The notes under the pieces are model-generated. The model had not been told where the DNA came from. It ran no database searches and was given only the letters and a program-made list of their open reading frames with translations. The translations under genes and the position numbers were made by a program. Positions 34,713-45,419 of a stretch of 64,000 bases of DNA are shown here, piece by piece. Numbering within the stretch: the stretch's first letter is position 1; each line of letters begins with the position of its first letter. The DNA is from Notospermus geniculatus (lineage: Eukaryota > Nemertea > Pilidiophora > Heteronemertea > Lineidae), in the NCBI GenBank assembly GCA_002633025.1, contig NMRB01000809.1:185506-249505 (forward strand), written 5' to 3'.

Positions 34713-35100
34713 GATATGTGACCCTCCACCACAAAACCAGTTGGAAGTCGCACGGAAAATGAGCCTACATGTAAACATACTGAGATGACACCAAACGCCT
34801 ATCTCCTGAAGGTTACCGTCCCCAAGATTCTACATTGTATGCCAGCTTGGAACGTGTGTACAAGAACACGCTACCAGAGCGCGCAGAGACCCGTCCGTGC
34901 CAGCTTCCATTCCAAAGCAAAATGGGATAATTGGGTGATCACATGATCCGAGACGTCACACCACTCCGGATACAGGAGATAAAGAAAGAAATAGAATCAC
35001 CCAGATTTCACAAAAATACTGAAATTGACAGATAATTCGGTCCCAACCGGCCAACCTCAGAGTGACTTCCTATTGGTTTTGTGGTGGAGTGTCACATATC
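34713..35100. mobile_element. MITE GATATGTGACCCTCCACCAC, unit A copy
   Basis: GATATGTGACCCTCCACCAC mirrored by GTGGTGGAGTGTCACATATC. Unit B copy at 40122-40489. Confidence 0.82.
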
Positions 35101-35169
35101 TTTAAAAAATAACTGCGGGGTATTTTCTTGAATGTGCAATTAAAGTGAAGGGTGCATATATGTAGATAA

Positions 35170-35254
35170 ACTCCCTATGCAGTTGTGTACCGTGGCCCCT
35201 TCGGTTTACCCGCTCTCCACCGAAGGAGATACGGTACACAACTGCATAGGGAGT
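35170..35254. repeat. 85-bp hairpin ACTCCCTATGCAGTTGTG, unit A
   Basis: ACTCCCTATGCAGTTGTGTA pairs with TACACAACTGCATAGGGAGT, with CCTTCGG/CCGAAGG inside. Unit B copy at 40559-40643. Confidence 0.85.
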
Positions 35255-35383
35255 TTTAATATGTAGACAGGGGGCAACAGAGTGACCCAAAGCCCTTCAG
35301 GTAAAAGAAGATTCGATTCCATTGCTGGGTATTGCATTGTCTAGGTCACCATACTTCAGAGATTTTATTGATTTATTCTTCAG

Positions 35384-35558
35384 CGTTTTGGCAATTTGTA
35401 AAGGAGTATCTGAACAAACATGAGCTACAGCGTTATGCCATGCTGAAACATATCAACACGGATGCTGGCAGAGGAAGATCATGGTTACGTTCAGCCTTCA
35501 ATGAACATTCCTTAGAGAGATACATGCATATGATGATAGGAGATGATTCCTTGCTCGT
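35384..35558 (+). CDS. SNX29: SNX29 exon 5, copy A (RUN core)
   Basis: FWQFVKEYLNKHELQRYAML, then DAGRGRSWLRSAFNEHSLER, the most conserved part of the RUN domain. Acceptor tcttcag, donor gtaagt, ends in phase 2. Confidence 0.95.
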
Positions 35559-35639
35559 GTAAGTACATTTGTAGGCCCTAAGAATAACTATTGAAAAGTG
35601 CTAAATCTGAACTTTGATCGTGACAGGTGCTGGTATTTC

Positions 35640-36010
35640 TTCTACTAGGCAACACCCGCTCAGTGGGGGAACTGCTAAATTCATGTGAGCGCTTGAGGAC
35701 GTAATGACTTTATACCCGTTCGAGTGGCATAATGACGTCATTTCGCCACATAACGTTGCTGACGTCACGGATGACGCGGCAGAAATGTCGGTGACGTCAT
35801 GACGTCAAAAGGCCTAAGCAGCAGTGTTATTTTCGTTAATATCTTGATATTTCGAAAACTATAAGTCATATCAAAATTCAGGCTTCGTAAGGACACTTCC
35901 CAGGTCTGTCTGCATGTGCATACCAAGTTTGGCGGTGTTCCGTTCGTCAGTCTCAGAGAAAATTGCGAACAAACAAAAACACAAACTCTTCTCAAATTTT
36001 AGTATGATGA
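35640..36010 (+). repeat. Dispersed repeat with (ACAAACAA) tail, unit A
   Basis: Shares gacgtcat clusters, cgttaatatcttgatatttc, then ccaagtttggcg and a cgaacaaacaaa tail with 41040-41440 and with 54365-54752, where a longer (ACAA) tail remains. Ends just before SNX29 exon 6; the family is unidentified. Confidence 0.65.
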
Positions 36011-36041
36011 TATCACTCTTGATTCAGTGCTTCTATTTCAG

Positions 36042-36271
36042 CCAATATTATGAAGACTGGGCATTCCTCAGGGACCAAGAAAGAAGTAGCATGCTGCCCA
36101 TGATGGCTGCCGGGCTGGGGTCCATCCTATTTGCTATCACGATAGACGATGCAGAACTGAATACGATTCGTCCCGCGCAGGGATTTCTGGATATCCAGTT
36201 CAATCAGAGCATGTCGCCAGTTGATGAAGAGGATCAGAAGCCAGTGATAGCAGGGGAAGGATCTGTTCATG
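36042..36271 (+). CDS. SNX29: SNX29 exon 6, copy A (end of RUN)
   Basis: YYEDWAFLRDQERSSMLPMM and AAGLGSILFAITIDD match the family; a divergent acidic tail follows. Ends in phase 1 with a lone g before donor gtgaga. Confidence 0.95.
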
Positions 36272-36447
36272 GTGAGAACATTACATACTTGTACCAGTCC
36301 TTGCCTTCTGGAGTTGCACATTAGATAGATCCAGAATAGTTGTATTTCTACCAGTAGGCGGCACAGTATTCGTGCACCTGGGCCAAATTTGTGAAGATTG
36401 TTTTACAACAAAACAGGTATTGGTTTACATCTTGGGAAGATAAAGTT

Positions 36448-36690
36448 ATAAAGGCAGTGTTCAAGCCAGAAATTTTTCCAAACAGGGTGGGATGACTGCA
36501 TTTTCCTATGATTTTAAGGCCCTGGATTTTCAAACAGGGTGGGAGTGAAATTCAAACAGGGTGGTGTAATAGAAAATGCATTGCAAGTTACATTTTTAAA
36601 CAGGGTGGTAAAAATTTGAACAGGGTGGTAAAATGACCTCTGAATTTTGCACAGAGTGGTACCGCCCTGTTTAAAAGGCCTGGCGAGAAC
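36448..36690. repeat. CAAACAGGGTGG degenerate array, unit A
   Basis: Five to six copies of a(a/c)acagggtgg between mirrored ends AGGCAGTGTTC/GAACACTGT. Unit B copy at about 41880-42130. Confidence 0.65.
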
Positions 36691-37192
36691 ACTGTAAAGG
36701 GTTGAATGTAGTTGTTCATACTCAGCCTTATGGCTGTGGCTGAACTGTTAGGACATGTATATTTACTGTGGATGTGAGGAAACGGGCGCGATAGGGCCGA
36801 GCCCGCCACACGCTCCTGAAGTATCGGCCAGGAGCGTTTCAAAAAACGTCCGAAGAAGCCGTCACCGGTGCAATTTCTGAAAGCTGGGTCGCCAAGGGTC
36901 CTAAACCTGGGTTCAGATTTGCTCTAACACGATGTTTCCGCAGAACGACATAAGGACGTGGACTACATGGGAGGCGGCATAAAGTGATTCAAATCGACAA
37001 ATTATTGATTGCCGATCGTCTTAGCGATCGCAATAATGATCAATATGCTGTTGGTCCAAAAACATCTTCCAAACATCATCCAAGAGTGGTATGTACAACC
37101 ACATGCCCCGTTTTCACTTATCTTTATGGCTCAGGTTTTCAAAAAAATCTAGAATAAATTGACTTACTTGTCACCATTGTGTTTCCCTTCAG

Positions 37193-37260
37193 GTGCCTCC
37201 TCTTCTTCCATGAATGAACGCCAAGGACTCCTGAATCGTCTCCTTGATGCTGTGAAACAG
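37193..37260 (+). CDS. SNX29: SNX29 exon 1, copy B
   Basis: Same as copy A apart from GGC/GGA (silent). Its first two bases plus the final g of exon 6 copy A make a Gly codon, so an A6-to-B1 splice would stay in frame. Confidence 0.82.
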
Positions 37261-38063
37261 GTGAGACAATTGCAGCTGAACAGTTACCAGTGGAGGTAAC
37301 ATACATGTACATGTATTATTCAGTCTTGGGAGGATTGCTCAAAAACATCGAGTTCAAAAACCGTGTACTTTTTGCTGTCGGCATTAAAGTCTCAGAGTTT
37401 GTGATTGGGGATTGCAAGTGATCACCAGTAGGGCTTGTTGATTACCGTACTAGATGAATGGACTTCTTGGGAATGGCCTCTTGCAGCCAGTGTGTCCTTT
37501 TAATTTCTGAGCAGGCTTCTACATTCGCCACACAGCATCAACATGAGTTCCTGCAAATCGGTTTTCAGCTTGAGACAAACACAAGGCTTATTATACATGT
37601 AACCAGCTAGTGATCACTCTCTTTTCCACTGTTAGGCCAAGTAAAAAAATACATGTACTAATGTTTATCGTCCCTGCCCGTGCCTAAAATCAGTGCCGTG
37701 CCTAAAAAATTTTTATGTTTAATTTTTGAATTTAGCACCAAAAAATCTCCAGTGCATCTTCTTCTCATGCAGTACTACAAATACAAGTGCAGTAGAACCC
37801 CACTTTTCAATACAGTAGGCCTAACGAGGTTAAACTGTAGTTTGTTCATCCTAAAAGTTCTACTCTGAAAACCACAATCAGTCATCTGGATGACAATACA
37901 TGTATTTGCAAGCGGTTGCACTGTTTATGCCCAGGCCAGAATAAAAAATAAAAAGGTGCCCCCCCTTGCCAATTGTGAGAAACCTCCTGGACGATAAACA
38001 AAAAGTTTTTTTTTACTTGGCCTTATATTAAAAGTGACATACCGGGTATATGATTTTTTTTAG

Positions 38064-38116
38064 TGTCAAGTACGATTTGGAGGAAAGAAGGAATTGGCTA
38101 CAGATGTAGATAGCAG
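38064..38116 (+). CDS. SNX29: SNX29 exon 2, copy B
   Basis: Identical to copy A in sequence, splice sites and phase. Confidence 0.86.
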
Positions 38117-38218
38117 GTTTGTTACTTATGATTTGCATTCAGTTGTACCTGGGAGAATGCTGTAATTTGCCACAATGGTGTTCAGGTACCGGTACCTTTA
38201 CCGGGTCCATAATAATAA

Positions 38219-38556
38219 TTGTGACCTCCACAGCAAAATCAGTCACATGTCGCTCTTAGCTTGGCAGGTTGAGACCAAATGTTTGTCAGTTTCAATATTG
38301 TCTTTCTGTTATGAAATCTGAAATAATCTATTTCTTGTACTTGTACTTGTAGAGTCATGCATTCGACAACATGGTCCTGGCATGTAGCCTCTTCTTCCTT
38401 TCATCTTGCATACATGTAGATGATATAGATTTCCATTCATCATTCGTATTGGTTATGAAATAATCTATTTCTTCCATTCTCTTCTGGTGTCATCTTAGTT
38501 CGTTGCGGATCACCGTCTGAGCGACGTGCGACTGGTTTTGCTGTGGAGGGTCACAA
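38219..38556. mobile_element. MITE TTGTGACCTCCACAGC, unit B copy with insertion
   Basis: As 31670-31870, but enlarged by the insertion at 38337-38455. Confidence 0.72.
38337..38455. mobile_element. 119-bp insertion with 18-bp target duplication
   Basis: TGAAATAATCTATTTCTT stands on both sides (38319-38336 and 38456-38473) and once in unit A. The long duplication suggests retroposition or a copy-and-fill event; no poly(A) is seen. Confidence 0.75.
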
Positions 38557-38779
38557 TTGCTATTTTTGTCTTCCTGGACCTATTTGGGGAATAGCTGTCA
38601 GCCTAGTCTGGATAAAAGATCATTGGATTGGGAAGTCTGCACTGCTAGATTTCCAGTTCCCGCATTTCTGTGATAATGTGGTAATATAGTCCATATACTG
38701 TGATAATGTAGCATTTCAAAGGCAGCCACAGCAACATTCCCAACCTGAAGTGGTGATAAAATTTATATTCTGTTTCCAG

Positions 38780-38860
38780 GGTTACATGTCTCTGTTCATC
38801 ATGGGAAGTAGTTCTTCAACATGGGATGAGACATACCAAGAAAGCCCTGTCGACACTCAA
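38780..38860 (+). CDS. SNX29: SNX29 exon 3, copy B
   Basis: Identical coding sequence to copy A; acceptor tttccag, donor gtaagt. Confidence 0.9.
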
Positions 38861-38994
38861 GTAAGTGCCATGTTATCAGTAGTAGAGTAGACCATCAATG
38901 TTGACACATCAGTAGCGTGTTCGATGACTTGCACCGCACTTGGGGAAGCTCGGATATCGCGCATTGTGGAGTACATGTATGTGCAATGAGGCCA

Positions 38995-39103
38995 CAGGCC
39001 TTTCTGTTTGACGGGCACGAAAATGCATGCGCCTCGCAAACAATAGAATTTCTATTGTTTGCAAGGCGCATGCATTTTCGCGCCCGTCAAACGGAAAGGC
39101 CTG
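38995..39103. mobile_element. CAGGCC palindrome, 6-bp target duplication AGGCCA
   Basis: 109 bp; AGGCCA on both sides; unit A has the empty site (gaggccaagtaaac). Arms pair around the centre AGAATTTCT. Confidence 0.92.
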
Positions 39104-39512
39104 AGGCCAGGTAAACGAACGATGTCACGCCTAGTTAGAGTAACACGTCATGGCGTCTATGAAGGGCCAAGACGAAACGAATGGTCTCGTGCGTGGCTCG
39201 CGTAAAGTGTCATGGCGCCGAAGAATTTCCTCTTTCTCCATTGGCTGAATCAGCTTCGCCGCCATCTTTTCCTGAAGTAACCAGCTCAGAGGATCCCTCA
39301 CTTGGGCCACGCGCGAGTAAGTGTAAGTTGTGACATCAGAGCTAACAAGAACGCTGTGGCGCTTACCCGGGGAAGCGCTCCGCTAGTAATCGAACACGCT
39401 ACTAGAGTAACGTGAGTGTACTGATGACGCCTGTTGGCGAGGCAAGTCTAATTTTTAGCAACCCTTCAAAAACCTGATGTTGTATAAAGATGGAACACTT
39501 TTAATCAAAGAA

Positions 39513-39604
39513 AGTATTTGATAAAAAACATCCCATTAATTAGGGCCTATTCCTGTACAGTATTTGATAAAAAACATCCCATTAATTAGGGCCTATTCCT
39601 GTAC
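39513..39604. repeat. 46-bp tandem duplication
   Basis: Two exact copies of the unit starting agtatttgataaaaaacatc and ending cctgtac. Unit A has none. Confidence 0.9.
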
Positions 39605-39742
39605 ATATACAACTTAAAAAATATGCTTGATAAAGGAGTAAAAAAATATTTATGTTTTGACACTACTAACAGGGGTAAATCCTTTTTGGAATCGGAGTGG
39701 ACTCCTCTTCTTTCACATTTCTTTCTCTTTTCGTTTTTCCAG

Positions 39743-39819
39743 GCAAGTGAGCGAGAGGGCCGGCCTGACCAAGATGACAGGTGTGCTGTCAGAGATAAAA
39801 AATATAGAAACAGAACCAG
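39743..39819 (+). CDS. SNX29: SNX29 exon 4, copy B
   Basis: One silent change from copy A (GAA/GAG); same phases. Confidence 0.88.
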
Positions 39820-39987
39820 GTATAACAGCACAGATCTTACCTTTCATGTCATGTGCTAATGAGCACATTTTCTAATGGAATTGCCCTTGATCGTACAAAG
39901 ATAAACACTGTTGAGATAAACTGTTACCGGTACAGTAGGCGTGCAGGTCTCATTTCACATGCTTAGGTATAATCACCTAGATATGTG

Positions 39988-40121
39988 GGCTCAAGTCGGG
40001 TGTAGCAGACAAAGTCGTGGGAAGTGCACTGAGTGTGTACGTGTATGTACACGGAATAAGCGGCAATGTATGGAAGATGTGTCACTTCCCACGACTTTGT
40101 CCGCTACACTTGACTTGACCC
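39988..40121. mobile_element. 134-bp palindrome with 8-bp target duplication GATATGTG
   Basis: GGCTCAAGTCGGGTGTAGC mirrored by GCTACACTTGACTTGACCC. GATATGTG on both sides; unit A has it once. Inserted at the very end of the 40122-40489 MITE. The 8-bp duplication is hAT-like. Confidence 0.88.
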
Positions 40122-40489
40122 GATATGTGACCCTCCAGCGCAAAACCAGTTGGAAGTCACACGGAAAATGAGCCTAAACATACTGAGATGACACCATGAC
40201 GCCTATCTCCCGAAGATTCTACATTGTATGCCAGCTTGGAACGTGTGTACAAGAACACGCTACCAGAGCGCGCAGAGACCCATCCGTGCCAGCTGCCATT
40301 CCAAAGCAAAATGGGATAATTGGGTGATCACATGATCCGAGACGTCACACCACTCCGGATACAGGAGATAAAGAAAGAAATAGAATCACCCAGATTTCAC
40401 AACAATACTGAAATTGACAGATAATTCGGTCCCAACCGGCCAACCTCAGAGTGACTTCCTACTGGTTTTGTGGTGGAGTGTCACATATC
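40122..40489. mobile_element. MITE GATATGTGACCCTCCAGCGC, unit B copy
   Basis: Allelic or duplicate counterpart of 34713-35100. Confidence 0.8.
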
Positions 40490-40558
40490 TTTAAAAAATA
40501 ACTGCGGGGTATTTTCTTGAATGTGCAATTAAAGTGAAGGGTGCATATATGTAGATAA

Positions 40559-40643
40559 ACTCCCTATGCAGTTGTGTACCGTGGCCCCTTCGGTTTACCC
40601 GCTCTCCACCGAAGGAGATACGGTACACAACTGCATAGGGAGT
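40559..40643. repeat. 85-bp hairpin, unit B
   Basis: Counterpart of 35170-35254, unchanged in the stem. Confidence 0.85.
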
Positions 40644-40767
40644 TTTAATATGTAGACAGGGGGCAACAGAGTGACCCAAAGCCCTTCAGGTAAAAGAAGA
40701 TTCCATTGCTGGGTATTGCATTGTCTAGGTCAACATACTTCAGAGATTTTATTGATTTATTCTTCAG

Positions 40768-40942
40768 CGTTTTGGCAATTTGTAAAGGAGTATCTGAACA
40801 AACATGAGCTACAGCGTTATGCCATGCTGAAACATATCAATACGGACGCTGGCAGAGGAAGATCATGGTTACGTTCAGCCTTCAATGAACATTCCTTAGA
40901 GAGATACATGCATATGATGATAGGAGATGATTCCTTGCTCGT
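40768..40942 (+). CDS. SNX29: SNX29 exon 5, copy B (RUN core)
   Basis: Two silent changes (AAC/AAT, GAT/GAC) from copy A; intact splice sites. Confidence 0.93.
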
Positions 40943-41039
40943 GTAAGTACATTTGTAGGCCCTAAGAATAACTAATTGAAAATAGCTAAATCTGAACTTT
41001 GATCGTGACAGGTGCTGGTATTTCTTCTACTAGGCAACA

Positions 41040-41440
41040 CCCGCTCAGTGGGGGTGCTGGTATTTCTTCCACTAGGCAACACCCGCTCAGTGGGGGAACT
41101 GCTAAATTCATGTGAGCGCTTGAGGACGTAATGACTTTATACCCGTTCGAGTGGCATAATGACGTCATTTCGCCACATGACGTTGCTGACGTCACGGATG
41201 ACGCGGCAGAAATGTCGGTGACGTCATGACGTCAAAAGGCCTAAGCAGCAGTGTTATTTTCGTTAATATCTTGATATTTCGAAAACTATAAGTCATATCA
41301 AAATTCAGGCTTCGTAAGGACACTTCCCAGGTCTGTCTGCATGTGCATACTAAGTTTGGTGGCGATCCATTCGTCAGTCTCAGAGAAAATTGCGAACAAA
41401 CAAAAACACAAACTCTTTTCAAATTTTAGTATGATGATAT
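41040..41440 (+). repeat. Dispersed repeat with (ACAAACAA) tail, unit B
   Basis: Counterpart of 35640-36010, with an extra tandem copy of about 45 bases (ggtgctggtatttcttc). Confidence 0.62.
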
Positions 41441-41468
41441 CACTCTTGATTCAGTGCTTCTATTTCAG

Positions 41469-41698
41469 CCAATATTATGAAGACTGGGCATTCCTCAGGG
41501 ACCAAGAAAGAAGTAGCATGCTGCCGATGATGGCTGCCGGGCTGGGGTCCATCCTATTTGCTATCACGATAGACGATGCAGAACTGAACACGATTCGTCC
41601 CGCGCAGGGATTTCTGGATATCCAGTTCAATCAGAGCATGTCGCCAGTTGATGAAGAGGATCAGAAGCCAGTGATAGCGGGGGAAGGATCTGTTCATG
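41469..41698 (+). CDS. SNX29: SNX29 exon 6, copy B
   Basis: Same protein as copy A with silent third-base changes only. This is the copy next to exon 7. Confidence 0.93.
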
Positions 41699-42573
41699 GT
41701 GAGAACATTACATACTTGTACCAGTCCTTGCCTTCAGGACTTTGCACATTAGATAGATCCAGAATAGTTGTATTTCTACCAGTAGGCGGCGCAGTATTCG
41801 TGCACCTGGGGCCAAATTTGTGAAGATTGTTTTATAACAAAACAGGTATTGGTTTACATCTTGGGAAGATAAAGTTATAAAGGCAGTGTTCAAGCCAGAA
41901 ATGTTTCCAAACAGGGTGGGATGACTGCATTTTCCTATGATTTTAAGGCCCTGGATTTTCAAACAGGGTGGGAGTGAAATTCAAACAGGGTGGTGTAAAA
42001 GAAAATGCATTGCAAGTTACATTTTTAAACAGGGTGGTAAAAATTTGAACAGGGTGGTAAAATGACCTATGAATTTTGCACAGAGTGGCACCGCCCTGTT
42101 TAAAAGACCTGGCAAGAACACTGTAAAGGGTTGAATGTAGTTGTTCATACTCAGCCTTATGGCTGTGGCTGAACAGTTAGGACATGTATATTTACTGTGG
42201 ATGTGAGGAAACGGGCGCGATCGCGGCAAGCCCGCCACACGCTCCTGAAGTATCGACCAGGAGCGTTTCAAAAAACGCCCGAAGAAGCCGTCACCGGTGC
42301 AACTCAATAACACCAATGTCAGCGCGCTCCCGTGTGGTGTACCAGGGGAGCTATTTTGGATAGCTCCCGCGGAGTGTCTCACTCCCATAAAGAAATTCTC
42401 CTCACATCCAGTGTATTGATACCACTTTGCAAATTTGGCCCGTCTTGCTCTTTGTTTTTAACTGTAGATTTAGCAGCAGTGCAATACTTGTAGTTGTAGT
42501 TCACAAGAAAGTGTTACACTTTTGCTTTATGTTCCATTATGTTCCCAAGTTTTGTTTTGTGTGTTTTGTGCAG

Positions 42574-43628
42574 AAAAGGGGATGAGCACCTAAGAGACTA
42601 ACCTGCACAAAGTGTGTATCTCAGAGACGGTGACTTCGATTACCTTCAAATTCGCACATATTATATATTTGTCAACTTTTACCCATTAATTTGAAACAAT
42701 GGTTTTTTTAGATGGCTAGAAATGGTGGAAAAAATAGGATTTATTGTCTCTGTTTTCACTGTGGCTTGAAGAATGCTTCAAAGAAACATCCCCAATGCTT
42801 AGTTTTGATTTATTCATCTCAGATTGGCAGGAAATGAAGCAAGAAGATTCTGTGATTTCTGGGTGAACTCATGCTCTGGAAGAGCCCAAACAACTCTTCA
42901 CAACATGCTTCCAAGTTGATTATCCAATGTGGTAAGCCACAGGCAGTTTAGCACAACAATAATCCTTTATTTACCATGGTCAATGGAGAGTACTCGTGTC
43001 CTAGGTCAAACCGTCCAATATTGTTCAATTGATTCCCCTATAATTCATGAATTATCACTAGTTCCTGCACAGTCCACAGATATTACATAATGAAAGAAGG
43101 GGAGTCATAACAAAAATAGGATACTTTTTCCAGTCACTAGCCACCACACCATTGATTCCCCATTACATAATTCTGAAGTGCCATGGGGTTACGCCTACAT
43201 GAATCTGTCTGAGCCCTTTCACATACAAGGCCTAATACAAGCCAAGCATAACACAGACAGAAATAGATTTGTTTTGGTTCTTCCAGAGCATAATTCCACC
43301 CACAGATCACAGAATCTTCTTGCTTCATTTCCTATCAATCTGGGATCAATAAATCAAAACTAAGTATTGGGACTTTTTATTTGAAGTGGTCTTCAAGCCA
43401 CTGTGAAAACACAGACAATGAATCCTGTTTTTTCCACCATTTCTAGCCATCTAAAAAAACCATTGTTTCAAATTAATGGGTAACAGTTGACCAAAATGAT
43501 TTTTCTTGTTGCTGTTATCAATCACTTCACATGAGATATAATATGTGCGAATTTGAAGCTAATCGAAGTCACCGTCTCTGAGATACACACTTTGTGCAGG
43601 TTAGTTTCTTAGGTGCTCATCCCCTTTT
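42574..43628. mobile_element. 1.05-kb fold-back element with arms of several hundred bp
   Basis: AAAAGGGGATGAGCACCTAA at the left pairs with TTAGGTGCTCATCCCCTTTT at the right, and pairing continues inward with few breaks through TCTCAGAGACGGTGACTTCG and TTTCAAATTAATGGGTAA-type segments to about 42890/43280. Lies in the SNX29 intron between exons 6 and 7. No coding frame. Confidence 0.9.
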
Positions 43629-43744
43629 TCTTAGTGTCATTTTTGACTGCCACGACTAACTCCCTTTAATTACGTGTTTGTGCTTGTTTGTTTGTAATCT
43701 GCTTCATTGCTTGTTTTGTTGTTTTATTTCTTTCAATAATGTAG

Positions 43745-43846
43745 ACAAAAGACCAGCAAGCGATAGGAATAAAAAGAAAAAGAAGCCGGTGAACTTTGTT
43801 GATTTGGGCGGTGGTGAGGATTTGTCTGGAGAGGAACGCACAAAAG
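43745..43846 (+). CDS. SNX29: SNX29 exon 7, copy 1 (lysine-rich)
   Basis: 34 codons with phase 1 on both sides, reading DKRPASDRNKKKKKPVNFVD and LGGGEDLSGEERTK. Poorly conserved outside the group. Being symmetric, it can be skipped or repeated without frame loss. Acceptor tgtag, donor gtgtgc. Confidence 0.78.
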
Positions 43847-44230
43847 GTGTGCCTGTCATCCTTGTTTAGTCTTAAGGGGCCCTACAGGCAGCTCCTAGTC
43901 CTCATGTCACAGGCATTTTGATTACATGTATCTCATTACAAATGTACACTGATTGGTTGGCATGAGAATCTAATTCTGACATATGTATTTCGCAAGTAAA
44001 ATACACTAAACATCAACATTTCAGCCAAAATCTGTCGGTTGACATTTGCTTGTGCCACCTGTAATGAAGTGACCACACGTCATATCAGTGCCTAATAGCC
44101 TGATAGCTAGCTGCGTATAGGGTCCATTTAACTCTCTGCCTCAACATGTTGCCTCATTTTCACCCGGATGCAAAAAAAGCTGTTCACAATCATTTTGCCT
44201 TCCTATTGCCCTTAGTTACATGTTACCTAT

Positions 44231-44746
44231 AGCCCCGTTTATACTGAGGAAAAATAACCAATCTCGGACCGGTCCGAGCACGGATTGCCAAAAAATAGCA
44301 AGTGTAAACCGGACAAGCGTGCCAGGAACGGTTCCAAACTGAACAGAGCCGAGACCATCAGATGGCGGTGATCTCGGACCGGTCCGAGCACAGATCGGTT
44401 CGATAAAACTGCTGTGTAAACGGTAACTGATCTCGGCACGGTTGCTAAATTGTGTTCTGCACATGTGCAATTTATGAATGACGTCATTAGCGGAAATTTC
44501 TGAGTGATTTTGCATGGAGGCATCCATTTTGTTGTTGTCGTCGTTCCATTTTGTTGTTGTCGTCGTTTGATTTTTCATTTGATTTTCGTACCTCCGATCG
44601 ACTGAACTGACTGGAGAGCTCATGGCACCCACCAACTGGCTCAGTTCCATTGGGCCAATGTAAAGGGGCAGATCGCCAGATGACGAAGCGGGCCGGGACC
44701 AGTCCGAGCACGGATCGCTTTTTCCGTGACCAGTGTAAACGGGGCT
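44231..44746. mobile_element. MITE AGCCCCGTTTAYACTG, 3-bp duplication TAT, copy 1
   Basis: AGCCCCGTTTATACTG mirrored by CAGTGTAAACGGGGCT; TAT on both sides. Interior has GGACCGGTCCGAGCACGGAT repeats. Part of the exon 7 tandem copy. Confidence 0.83.
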
Positions 44747-44946
44747 TATGAAAAGATGGCTTGTATGGGATTCTGATATGGCTTATGCTTTCCACCACTG
44801 TGCTAAAAAGCCAAGCGGGCACAGTGCCATTGGCACTATTTTTTTTGACTGCCACGACTAACTCCCTTTAATTATGTGTTTGTGCTTGTTTGTTTGTAAT
44901 CTGCTTCATTGCTTGTTTTGTTGTTTTATTTCTTTCAATAATGTAG

Positions 44947-45048
44947 ACAAAGGACCAGCAAGTGAGAGGAATAAAAAGAAAAAGAAGCCGGTGAACTTTG
45001 TTGATTTGGGCGGTGGAGAGGATTTGTCTGGAGAGGAACGCACAAAAG
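44947..45048 (+). CDS. SNX29: SNX29 exon 7, copy 2 (lysine-rich)
   Basis: Same length and phases as copy 1, with two amino-acid changes (Arg to Gly, Asp to Glu) and one silent change, within an approximately 1.1-kb tandem copy. Could be allelic, or a duplicated exon used with or instead of copy 1. Confidence 0.75.
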
Positions 45049-45419
45049 GTGTGCCTGTCATCCTTGTTTAGTCTTAAGGGGCCCTACAGGCAGCTCCTAG
45101 TCCTCATGTCACAGGCATTTTGATTACATGTATATCTCAATACACTGATTGGTTGGCATGAGAATCTAACTCTGACATATTTCGCAAGTGAATAACACTA
45201 AACATCAACATTTCAGCCCAAATCTGTCGGTTGACATTTGCTTGTGCCACCTGTAATGAAGTGACCATATGTCATATCAGTGCCTAATAGCCTGATAGCT
45301 AGCTGCGTATAGGGTCCGTTAACTCTCTGCCGCAACATGTTGCCTCATTTTCACCCGGATGCAAAAAGCTGTTCACAATCATTTTGCCTTCCTATTGCCT
45401 TTAGTTACATGTTACCTAT

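Larger units (their letters stand above)
30030..36855 (+). repeat. Duplicated unit A (SNX29 exons 1-6)
   Basis: First of two head-to-tail versions. Relative to unit B it carries extra insertions at 30238-30740, about 31872-33583 and 33927-34038. Similarity ends around the word gtcaccggtgcaa, near 36855. Confidence 0.88.
37100..42302 (+). repeat. Duplicated unit B (SNX29 exons 1-6)
   Basis: Second version of unit A. Its own extra insertions are at 38337-38455, 38995-39103 (and about 80 bases beyond) and 39988-40121. Exon proteins equal those of unit A; the differences seen are silent. Confidence 0.88.

Noticed and set aside
39743-39819. SNX29 exon 4 read in the ASEREGRPDQDD frame
   Set aside because: Conflicts with the incoming phase; the chosen frame ends IETEP as in the family.
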